Below, in pieces: positions 9,298-17,548 of a DNA stretch of 34,791 nucleotides. The translations under genes were made by a program, and so were the position numbers. The notes beneath the pieces were generated by a model that saw only the letters and a program-made list of their open reading frames with translations, was not told the origin of the DNA and made no database searches. The stretch is from the NCBI GenBank assembly GCA_014859315.1, contig JACUUK010000006.1, forward strand, positions 1 to 34,791, in the 5' to 3' direction. How positions within the stretch are numbered: the first letter of the stretch is position 1; each line of letters begins with the position of its first letter. The DNA comes from Candidatus Aminicenantota bacterium (GTDB lineage: Bacteria > Acidobacteriota > Aminicenantia > Aminicenantales > Aminicenantaceae).

Positions 9298-9393
9298 TCA
9301 TTCCTCAGCTCCTGAGCCAGTAAAGTAGTCGCACTCACATTTGTGAATGAAGTTCTCAATTTGTTTTGGAACAAGAACAATAGGCTTTAACAT
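9298..9393 (-). pseudogene. Truncated RiPP precursor VI, 31 aa: MLKPIVLVPKQIENFIHKCECDYFTGSGAEE*
   Basis: Leader and first CxC retained; TGA falls where siblings have the first Cys of the second CxCG (GAG GAA TGA AAA TGC GGG); weak SD taggga. Confidence 0.65.
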
Positions 9394-9405
9394 TTTATTC
9401 CCTAT

Positions 9406-9543
9406 TTACTCCGCAGGTGGATATCCACCGCCATGGAACCAACCACAAATACACATGCCATATCCTTCGCCAGTAGTTAAAAAGCAGAAGCATCCCTCTT
9501 TTTCCAAGATTTGATGCGATGAAAACCCAACAGGATTTAACAT
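9406..9543 (-). CDS. RiPP precursor peptide VII, 45 aa: MLNPVGFSSHQILEKEGCFCFLTTGEGYGMCICGWFHGGGYPPAE
   Basis: Hand translation; SD aaggaga; shared leader and CxC core. Confidence 0.85.
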   Translation of the reverse strand: MLNPVGFSSHQILEKEGCFCFLTTGEGYGMCICGWFHGGGYPPAE

Positions 9544-9654
9544 TTTTTTTCTCCTTATATGGATTGTATCTGTTCAAAACTAGTTAACATATTGATATTT
9601 AAATAGATATCTGGAATATTTGATATTCTTTACCTCCCCTAAGTATAAGTAATA

Positions 9655-10539
9655 ATGAAAAGACAACTCAGTTTTGTCGATTGGATCATCTCCCGGAATA
9701 TCTCCGAGGATGACCCCTTGAAGAAGATTTTCTCCTCCATCGATTTCTCTTTCATCAGAACCATTATCCCAGAAGCTTCCTTGGGAAGAGAAGGGTTTGA
9801 CCCTGTTAGCCTCTTTAAAGCTTTGCTTTTGATTCCCCTTGGAGAAGACCATTCCCAGAGACACCTTGCCCGAAAACTGCGGTTCGACGGACGTCTGAGC
9901 TATCTTTGCGGATTCTCCTACGGTAAAACCCCTTCTCATAACACTTTCACTGTCTTTAAAAAAAGAGTGGGTGAGAAAAGATTCAGAGAGATTCTGGAAA
10001 CCCTCGCCGCCCAGGCTCTCGCTGATGCCGCCTATGATAGCCTGGCCAATATCTCCTTTTCTGAGAAAGAGAAGATTCAACCCTTTATCGCTTGTAATCC
10101 CAGAAACTCTAAAAACTCCACCTTGCTCTCTCATCTGACCATTACTCCCGAAGGAGAGGTGTTCTGCCCAGCAGGGAAACAACTTATCTACTGGGGCAAA
10201 GAGAAAAGACGAGAAAGGATGAAATTTCGCTGCCCTCTTAACAGAGAGAAAGGCGACTGTCTCTTCAAAAACAGCTGCTGGAAGGGAAAATATGGAAAGT
10301 CTTTCTATATCAGTACCCATCACCGTCTCTCTGAGAAGATGAAGCTTTTTAGAGCCACTAAAAGATTCAAAAAGATCTACAAGAAGCGCCAGGCTATCGA
10401 AAGATTCTTCTCTTTGCTTAAAGAAAGTTTCTCCCTGGATAAAAAAATGAGAGTCAGGGGCGCTGAGAGAGTTCGCATATACGTCTACCTTGTCCTCTCT
10501 GCTTATGTTGTCTCCCTCTCCACTCATGGATTTGGCTAA
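9655..10539 (+). mobile_element. IS1182/IS5-superfamily (DUF772-type) DDE transposase, probably internally deleted
   Basis: N-terminal IDFSFIRTIIPE...FDPVSLFKALLL...FKKRVGEKRF and C-terminal RQAIERFFSLLKE present; central region with the expected first catalytic Asp appears missing at ETLAAQALADAAYDS. Confidence 0.75.
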
Positions 10540-10860
10540 ATGAGGATTCTTCACTTCTTTGAGAAAGGAAAGAGTAGGATAAAAAGGAGGAATTTCTACT
10601 GAATGGCATTCTAAATTATATAAATAGTATTCATCAACGAAAGGGGATTTATATTTTAACTTGTTCATCGCTTTAATTGATTGATTTTTCTTCCCCTAAT
10701 TCCTTTCCATCAAAATCTATCATTTTTGAACAGCCTCTTTATATTTACAATATTTTCAAGCAAATTACGTGCCAAGTTGACTAAAAAGTATTAAGTGATT
10801 GAAATTAATAGAATTATCGGTTTGAAATTAGAAATTGGGAAATGGGAATTAGATATATAG

Positions 10861-10963
10861 ATGTCACACTTTTTGGTAAGTATTTATTCTAATTTATTTT
10901 ATATCAGTAAATTAATCTAAGTGTGACATGACACATTGTGTGACATTTTAAAATGTCACACTT
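10861..10963. repeat. Four copies of ATGTCACACTT/AAGTGTGACAT in alternating orientation, the last two forming a 24-bp perfect palindrome
   Basis: atgtcacactt 10861-10871; aagtgtgacat 10919-10929; gtgtgacattttaaaatgtcacac 10938-10961. Confidence 0.85.
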
Positions 10964-10999
10964 CAACTTATTGAATTTATTATAATTGTGATGATATTT

Positions 11000-11145
11000 T
11001 GTTTATTAGGTGCAACATACCAACTTTTTCTATTTCTCAATATAATTGTTTTCTATGCATTCTTAACTTTTCAGCAGCTCTTTTTTTGTTCCATTGGCAA
11101 ACTTTTAGTACTTGCTCTACTTGTTCACGAGTTACTTTTGAATCT
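11000..11145 (-). pseudogene. Decayed Fis-type (HTH_8) DNA-binding domain fragment
   Basis: Minus-strand frame reads DSKVTREQVEQVLKVCQWNKKRAAEKLRMHRKQLY*EIEKVGM; preceded by in-frame stops. Confidence 0.6.
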
Positions 11146-11644
11146 ATTTTTTATTAATCTTCATCTAATTTTTCACTTGGAAGCATCTTTTTTTCCGTGA
11201 TATTTGAAGTTATATCAATTTGCCTTAACGATTAAAGACCAGGGGAATGGCTTTGCTCCCCTCAGATTTTATAAGCCATTCCTGAATCTTTTCTTTTGAT
11301 GTTTTGATACATTCCTTCCCCACACAACATAGAAGAGAACCAACTAATTTAAAGCAAAAATATTAATTTTATAAGGAATATTAAATAAAGATAACCTTCT
11401 GGGTTTTTTTGTTTTGTGGAGTTCCCCCAAAAATTTTAAGGGTCGAATAAACATAGTTGTATACTCTCTGTTTTTTGGATATGGCTGAAGCTTTCTAAGC
11501 CTTTCTGACGGCCGAAAAGGAGTTCTCGAATACCATCATCCAGCCAGGGCATAAAAACGAAAATCCGGTATTCCGAACAGCCGCCGCGCTGCTTTATAAG
11601 AAAAATTGACTTCAACAAATAAATTTCCTATAGTTATTCTCATA

Positions 11645-12847
11645 ATGGACCGGGAAAAAATTGCAAAAGAGCTAAGTTTCAAAACAGACTCAAAAATCAT
11701 TCTTTTGGTCATCGATGGCCTTGGCGGACTCCCAAGGAATGGAAAAACCGAACTCGAAACCGCTCACACTCCAAACCTGGACCGCCTCGCTGCTCAAAGT
11801 GTCTGCGGGCTTACAGATCCTGTTTTCATGGGGATTACTCCTGGAAGCGGCCCTGCTCACCTTGCTCTTTTTGGTTATGATCCTACAAAGTATCTCCTTG
11901 GAAGGGGGATTTTAGAGGCGATCGGCTTAGACATTGAAGTAGGGAAAGAAGACCTCGTTGCCCGGGGAAACTTCGCAACATTAAAAGGAGATGTCATTGT
12001 TGATAGGAGGGCTGGCCGTATCCCAACTAATGTGAACGATAAAATCTGCCAGAAAATTAATGCGTCGATTCAGGGCAAAGATGGAACAGGCATCGTCCTT
12101 TATCCTGGAAAAGAACACCGTTTCGTAGTCAAATTCAGTGGAAAAGGCCTCTCGGATGAGCTCTCAGATGCTGACCCTCAAAAAGAAGATAAACCCCGAG
12201 CATACACTGAACCATTATCGCCTGGCGCCACACATACAGCCGAAATCATAAACGCCTTCCTCGATGATGCAACTGCGATTTTACATGATGAGCCAAAAGC
12301 AAACACAATTCTTCTCAGAGGGTTTTCAAAATACCCATCCATTCCATCGATGAAGGAATTGTATAAACTTTCTCCTGTAGCTATCGCCAATTATCCCATG
12401 TACAAAGGGCTGGCAAGACTTGTGGGCATGGATGTTTTAAGCGTGGGGCCTCACATGGAAGAATTGTTCAGCAACGCAGAAAAACATTACAAGGATTATG
12501 ACTTCTTTTATGTCCATGTGAAAAAAACGGATTCTGCAGGAGAGGATGGAAATTTCGAGGCAAAAGTCCAGGTGATAGAAGAGGTTGATGGCTATATCCC
12601 AAGACTTCTTGCCCTTCAACCTGCTGTCCTTGTAGTCACGTCAGATCATTCCACCCCATGCCAAATAAAGGGCCATTCCTGGCATCCTAATCCCTTTCTT
12701 CTTTTTTCCTCTACAGCCCAGGTAGATCATGTGACTCGCTTTTCAGAAAGAGATTGCGCCAACGGATATTTAGGCCGCTTTCATGCAGTTTTTGCCATGC
12801 CTCTTATGATGGCGCACGCAGGAAAACTCAAGAAGTTCGGGGCCTGA
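11645..12847 (+). CDS. apgM: 2,3-bisphosphoglycerate-independent phosphoglycerate mutase, archaeal/apgM type
   Basis: LLVIDGLGGLPRNGKTELETAHTPNLDRLA...GITPGSGPAHLALFGYDP; alkaline phosphatase superfamily; start chosen at the internal ATG. Confidence 0.9.
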   Translation: MDREKIAKELSFKTDSKIILLVIDGLGGLPRNGKTELETAHTPNLDRLAAQSVCGLTDPVFMGITPGSGPAHLALFGYDPTKYLLGRGILEAIGLDIEVGKEDLVARGNFATLKGDVIVDRRAGRIPTNVNDKICQKINASIQGKDGTGIVLYPGKEHRFVVKFSGKGLSDELSDADPQKEDKPRAYTEPLSPGATHTAEIINAFLDDATAILHDEPKANTILLRGFSKYPSIPSMKELYKLSPVAIANYPMYKGLARLVGMDVLSVGPHMEELFSNAEKHYKDYDFFYVHVKKTDSAGEDGNFEAKVQVIEEVDGYIPRLLALQPAVLVVTSDHSTPCQIKGHSWHPNPFLLFSSTAQVDHVTRFSERDCANGYLGRFHAVFAMPLMMAHAGKLKKFGA

Positions 12848-12903
12848 TGCTTTCTTGTTTAATTGACAATAATGTATTGTACTCCTAAAATTTATATAGA
12901 ACG

Positions 12904-14088
12904 ATGGAAGGTAAAAGACTTTTCTTTTTCTTTATAATTCTTATTCCACTTGTCATTCCATGTTCATCCTCTATCCCCTCGAAAGCTGACCTTAGAGTAG
13001 AAATCTATAATCTTCGTTCTTTTACCCATCCTTCTTATACGCGTATTGTTGTCGACATCGGCCAGTTGAGAGAATATGCATATAATGAACTTAAAGCTCC
13101 TGACCGAGTTTATGTGGATATCTACCAAGTCAAATTGAATCCCATCCTGCACGGTAAACAGTTTATCGTCAACAACGGCTACCTTCAGCAAATTCGAATA
13201 GCCCAGAAATCTCCTTCTACAGTCAGGGTTGTCATGGACCTGGACTTTAAAAAAGTAAAACGCTATAACATCTTCCATCTGTTTGATCCTTTCAGGATTG
13301 TTATTGATATTTATCCTAAAACCCCTGTTTCTCAACCAGCAACCGAGAAAGTGTCTCAGCCAGCACAGCCAACAAAAGATGGCTATAGCATGGCCCGTCA
13401 ACTTGGGCTTGGCATTCAAAGAGTTGTGCTTGACCCAGGACATGGTGGAACTGATCCTGGCTGCATTGGCCCGCATGGAGTCAAAGAAAAAGATCTTGTT
13501 TTGGATATCTGTCTCCGGCTGAAGGAACTCCTGCTGAAGAATGCAAATCTCGATGTCATCCTTACGAGAGAATCTGACCTCTATGTCCCCCTTGAAAACC
13601 GCACCATCATTGCAAACCAGAAACAGGCAGATCTTTACATATCCATACATGGGAACGCAAACCGTAATCCAAAGCATTCTGGAATAGAAACCTTTTTCCT
13701 GAATTTCAGCAAGGATCGCCATGTAAACGAAATTGCAGCAAGAGAAAACGCCACTTCTACCAAGAACATTGGCGAAATGAAAGAAATCATCTTGAAAATT
13801 GTACAAAACAGCAAAATTGTTGAATCCATGGAGCTTGCTAATATGATCCAAAAAAACCTGGTATCATGCCTATCTCAAAAACATAAAAACGTCAAAAACC
13901 TGGGCGTCAAAGGCGGCCCTTTCTGGGTTCTTATTGGGGCAGAAATGCCGTCTGTTCTTATTGAAGTCTCTCATTTAAGCAACCCTACCGAAGAATTAAG
14001 GCTTAAGACACCAGGATACCGCCAAGAGATAGCTCAGGGCATTTATAATGGGATTATTAACTACGTTCATTCCTTAGGAAAAGGATGA
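12904..14088 (+). CDS. N-acetylmuramoyl-L-alanine amidase with N-terminal AMIN domain
   Basis: VVLDPGHGGTDPGCIG...LTRESDLYVPLENRT...SIHGNANRN Amidase_3 motifs; signal peptide. Confidence 0.9.
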   Translation: MEGKRLFFFFIILIPLVIPCSSSIPSKADLRVEIYNLRSFTHPSYTRIVVDIGQLREYAYNELKAPDRVYVDIYQVKLNPILHGKQFIVNNGYLQQIRIAQKSPSTVRVVMDLDFKKVKRYNIFHLFDPFRIVIDIYPKTPVSQPATEKVSQPAQPTKDGYSMARQLGLGIQRVVLDPGHGGTDPGCIGPHGVKEKDLVLDICLRLKELLLKNANLDVILTRESDLYVPLENRTIIANQKQADLYISIHGNANRNPKHSGIETFFLNFSKDRHVNEIAARENATSTKNIGEMKEIILKIVQNSKIVESMELANMIQKNLVSCLSQKHKNVKNLGVKGGPFWVLIGAEMPSVLIEVSHLSNPTEELRLKTPGYRQEIAQGIYNGIINYVHSLGKG

Positions 14089-14094
14089 GTGCAC

Positions 14095-14982
14095 ATGAAA
14101 AGAAGAGAGTTTTTAAAAGATATTGCCATAGGAAGTCTTTTTCTCAATATTAGTACGCTGCTTCATCCACAAGAAAAAGGATTTCCACATATTGCCTTGA
14201 TACAAGGGGAGTCGCCTTCGGATATTACCAGAGAAGCCATCAATACGCTTGGAGGCATGAAGAAGTTTATTGCCAGGGGAGATCTTGTTGTGGTCAAGCC
14301 GAACATTGGCTGGGACCGCAATCCACAGCAAGCAGCCTGTACTAATCCTGAGGTTGTCAAGACGGTTATCGAGCTTTGTTTCGATGCGGGAGCCAAACAG
14401 GTGAAAGTCCTGGATAACCCTTGCAATCCAGCCAGAAGAACCTATGTCCGTTCAGGAATTGCCGAAGCAGCAAAAAAGGCAGGCGCAACGGTTCTGTTTC
14501 CGAATCCTCACCATCTAAAAAAGATCGCCATTAAAGGCGAATGGCTAAAAGAATGGGAGGTTTACACGGATTTTATCGAAACCGATAAAATCATTAATGT
14601 TCCTATCGCAAAAACACATAGTCTATCGCGGCTCACCATGGGCATGAAGAACTGGCTTGGTGCAATAGGCGGCAAAAGGAATCAGCTTCATCAAAATATT
14701 GACTTTGCAATGATTGATCTTTCTTCCTTCTTCAATCCTGTGCTCACAGTCCTCGATGCATACCGCATTCTTCTACGAAACGGACCTCAAGGAGGCCGTC
14801 TTTCTGACGCGATGCTTTACAAAACAATCGTTGCAGGAACAGACTATGTTGCTGTGGATGCTCTTGGTGCAACCTTTTTCGGCATAAAGCCAGAAGAACT
14901 TAGATATTTACAACTCGCACATCAAAAAGGGATGGGAGAAATTCATCTGGAAAATTTGAACATTGCAAAAAAAACGCTCTAA
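14095..14982 (+). CDS. DUF362 domain protein with Tat-like N-terminus (MKRREFLKD)
   Basis: VVKPNIGWDRNPQQAACTNPEVVKTVIELC...GMKNWLGAIGG motifs typical of DUF362. Confidence 0.85.
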   Translation: MKRREFLKDIAIGSLFLNISTLLHPQEKGFPHIALIQGESPSDITREAINTLGGMKKFIARGDLVVVKPNIGWDRNPQQAACTNPEVVKTVIELCFDAGAKQVKVLDNPCNPARRTYVRSGIAEAAKKAGATVLFPNPHHLKKIAIKGEWLKEWEVYTDFIETDKIINVPIAKTHSLSRLTMGMKNWLGAIGGKRNQLHQNIDFAMIDLSSFFNPVLTVLDAYRILLRNGPQGGRLSDAMLYKTIVAGTDYVAVDALGATFFGIKPEELRYLQLAHQKGMGEIHLENLNIAKKTL

Positions 14983-16555
14983 GAAATACCGGATTATTCA
15001 AGCCCTGAGGATTGTTTCTCAATCATTCTTTTTCATTCTTTTCTTCTATTTACTAATCAACACCCGCTTTCCAGGAGAAGACTATATCGGGCACGTAGAA
15101 ATCTTCTTCCATTTTGACCCGCTTTTGGCTATTACTACATTTTTAGCTTCCAGGGCATTCTTTGGAACTTTTCTTTTTGCTCTAATCACTATAGCCATTA
15201 CTATTATTCTTGGACGGGTAGCCTGCGGCTGGATTTGCCCTTTAGGAGCATTACATCAATTCTTCTCTTTTGTGTTTAAAAAATCAAAGCTTCTGAACCC
15301 CAAAATGCCTCAGGACAACCATACTGTTTGGAAATATTATCTTCTTCTGTTCATCGTTGCAGGTTCTGTCTTCACTCTTAACCTTGCTGGCCTCTTTGAC
15401 CCTTTCTCCCTTCTTTTCCGATCTTTTACAGCCAGCATCATCCCTGGATTAAGCTATATTTTCTCAAACTTTCTTGGACTTTTATATAAACTCAATCTTT
15501 CCTCCCTGGGTGATAGTCTCGTTCAACTCGTCGAGAATATAGATATCAATGCCATTTTTTCCCAGAGCTTTGCAATCGGAATAATCTTCATCAGCATTGT
15601 GCTCTTGAATATCAAAAAAGAGCGATTCTGGTGCCGTTACATCTGCCCTCTCGGAGCCCTCCTGGGCTTGTTTTCCAAATGGAATCTTATAAAGCTCAAA
15701 ATAGATTCTAAAAAATGCATCCAGTGTGGCCTCTGCACAATTCACTGCCAAACACAAGCCAATCCATTCCCTGAAGACCAATGGAAGGTCTCTGAATGTG
15801 TATACTGTTACACATGCAGTGCAATATGTCCCACGAGTGCAATTCAATTCCACTTGAAAGCTATCCCGGAGCGAACCGCGCCTATAAACCTTTCCAGGCG
15901 CAGGTTGATTTTCACTTCCATTCTTGGAGCTTTGGCTGTTCCCTTTTTCCGCATATCTCCCTCTACTGCAAGAGCTTCTGAAAAGTTGATTCGCCCCCCG
16001 GGGGCCCTTCCCGAGAAGGATTTCCTTCAAAAATGTGTGAAATGCGGGGAATGCTTGAAGGTGTGTCCTACAAATGGCCTTCAGCTTGCCTTGACAGAAG
16101 CAGGACCTGAAGGCATCTGGACTCCAATCCTTGTTCCGCGCATCGGTTATTGTGAATACTATTGTTCACTCTGTTCTCAAGTGTGCCCTACAGGAGCAAT
16201 CAAAGAACTAACAATAGAACAAAAAACCGAGGTCAAAATCGGAACATCCTGGATTAACAAGGATCGCTGTATCCCATGGAAATTTGGAGACCCATGCATC
16301 GTCTGTGAAGAACACTGTCCGGTTTCTCCAAAGGCAATAAAACTCGAAAAAATAGAAGTGAAACTTCCTGATGGAACTATCAAAACTCCATTGGCCCCTT
16401 TCATAGATATAGAACTTTGCATTGGATGTGGAATTTGCGAGAACAAATGCCCTGTAGTTGATGCGCCGGCAGTCTATGTCACAAGCATAGGTGAGAGCCG
16501 CTCTGAAAGAAACCAGATGCTTCTCGATATTATTAAATCAGAAGAAGATATTTGA
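14963..16555 (+). CDS. NapH-like membrane polyferredoxin (multiple 4Fe-4S clusters)
   Basis: GRVACGWICPLGALHQF; several CxxCxxCxxxC motifs; N-terminal TM helices; overlaps the upstream gene. Confidence 0.85.
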   Translation: MQKKRSKKYRIIQALRIVSQSFFFILFFYLLINTRFPGEDYIGHVEIFFHFDPLLAITTFLASRAFFGTFLFALITIAITIILGRVACGWICPLGALHQFFSFVFKKSKLLNPKMPQDNHTVWKYYLLLFIVAGSVFTLNLAGLFDPFSLLFRSFTASIIPGLSYIFSNFLGLLYKLNLSSLGDSLVQLVENIDINAIFSQSFAIGIIFISIVLLNIKKERFWCRYICPLGALLGLFSKWNLIKLKIDSKKCIQCGLCTIHCQTQANPFPEDQWKVSECVYCYTCSAICPTSAIQFHLKAIPERTAPINLSRRRLIFTSILGALAVPFFRISPSTARASEKLIRPPGALPEKDFLQKCVKCGECLKVCPTNGLQLALTEAGPEGIWTPILVPRIGYCEYYCSLCSQVCPTGAIKELTIEQKTEVKIGTSWINKDRCIPWKFGDPCIVCEEHCPVSPKAIKLEKIEVKLPDGTIKTPLAPFIDIELCIGCGICENKCPVVDAPAVYVTSIGESRSERNQMLLDIIKSEEDI

Positions 16556-16560
16556 AATTC

Positions 16561-17538
16561 CTAATCTCTCTGGAATATTTTCAATTCTTCTTTTAAACTT
16601 GGGATGACCTGAAACAAATCTCCCACAATCCCAAAGTCGCATACCTTAAAAATCGGTGCTTCTGGATCCTTGTTTACTGCTACAATGTACTTTGAGGATG
16701 CCATTCCTGCCATATGTTGAATGGCACCAGAAATGCCAAAAGCCATATAAACATTAGGAGAAACTGTTTTTCCTGTCTGTCCCACTTGATGTTGATGGTC
16801 AATCCATCCAGAATCAACGGCTGCCCTGGATGCACCTATCGCAGAATGAGGGATAATGCTGGTAAGCTCCTTGAGCAAGCCAAAATTCTCAGGGCTTTTC
16901 ATTCCTCTCCCCCCAGATACAACAATTTCTGCTTCAGTTACATCCAGCTCTGCCCCTTCTTCTTTTAAAATCTCTTCCACACGGGCTCTAATTTGTTCCT
17001 CAGTCAAAATAACTTCTTTTCTTATCACTTCTCCTTGTTTCTCAATAGGTTCATTCAGGGGAAAAACATTTGGCCTTAAGGTTGCTATCTGGGGGCTCGA
17101 TTGAAAAGTAAAAGTAGCCAATGCTTTCCCGGCAAAAATTGGGCGTACAACCGAGAATGTCCCATCATGTACTTCAGTTCTTGTGCAGTCAGAAGCCATG
17201 CTTACTCCAAGTTTGGCGGCAAGCCGTGGAGCCAGGTCTTTTCCCATCGCAGTGGCAGAGAGTAAAATTATGCCAGGTTGAATTTCTTGAACCAAAGAAA
17301 AAAGCGCCTGCGCAAAACCTGAAGAAGAATATTTGCTTAGGAGATTATGTTCCAAGACATATGCTCTTGAAGCCCCATACTGGAATGTCGAGGAAGCAAG
17401 GCCTTCCACATTACCCCCTGCAAGGACAGCATTGACCTCTGTCCCCAGTTCATTTGCTCTTCTCCATCCTTCGGAAAGAACCTCAAAAGATGACTTTTTT
17501 ATCTTCCCTTCTCTTACTTCCATGAACACTAATATCAT
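16561..17538 (-). CDS. etfA: Electron transfer flavoprotein alpha subunit
   Basis: IVVSGGRGMKSPENF...AAVDSGWIDHQHQVGQTGKTVSPNVYMAFGISGAIQHMAGM. Confidence 0.95.
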   Translation of the reverse strand: MILVFMEVREGKIKKSSFEVLSEGWRRANELGTEVNAVLAGGNVEGLASSTFQYGASRAYVLEHNLLSKYSSSGFAQALFSLVQEIQPGIILLSATAMGKDLAPRLAAKLGVSMASDCTRTEVHDGTFSVVRPIFAGKALATFTFQSSPQIATLRPNVFPLNEPIEKQGEVIRKEVILTEEQIRARVEEILKEEGAELDVTEAEIVVSGGRGMKSPENFGLLKELTSIIPHSAIGASRAAVDSGWIDHQHQVGQTGKTVSPNVYMAFGISGAIQHMAGMASSKYIVAVNKDPEAPIFKVCDFGIVGDLFQVIPSLKEELKIFQRD

Positions 17539-17548
17539 TTTTATCCTC

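Noticed and set aside
8262-9543. CRISPR-like array, considered because of the regularly spaced similar units
   Set aside because: Units are about 130-200 bp coding genes with SDs and varied spacing, not short identical repeats.
9395-9577. 60-aa minus-strand ORF
   Set aside because: Alternate frame of precursor VII; the other frame carries the conserved leader/CxC motif.
9580-10668. 362-aa minus-strand ORF
   Set aside because: Mostly antisense of the transposase; only its two ends might be remnants of an interrupted gene.
10988-11200. 70-aa hydrophobic plus-strand ORF
   Set aside because: It is the antisense of a recognisable decayed HTH fragment; composition artefact of AT-rich DNA.
11229-11262. 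Possible terminator/hairpin aggggaatggctttgctcccct
   Set aside because: Stem of only about 6 bp and no T tract; too weak to call.
12964-13851. 295-aa minus-strand ORF
   Set aside because: Antisense shadow of the amidase gene.
15482-16030. 182-aa minus-strand ORF
   Set aside because: Antisense shadow of the polyferredoxin gene.
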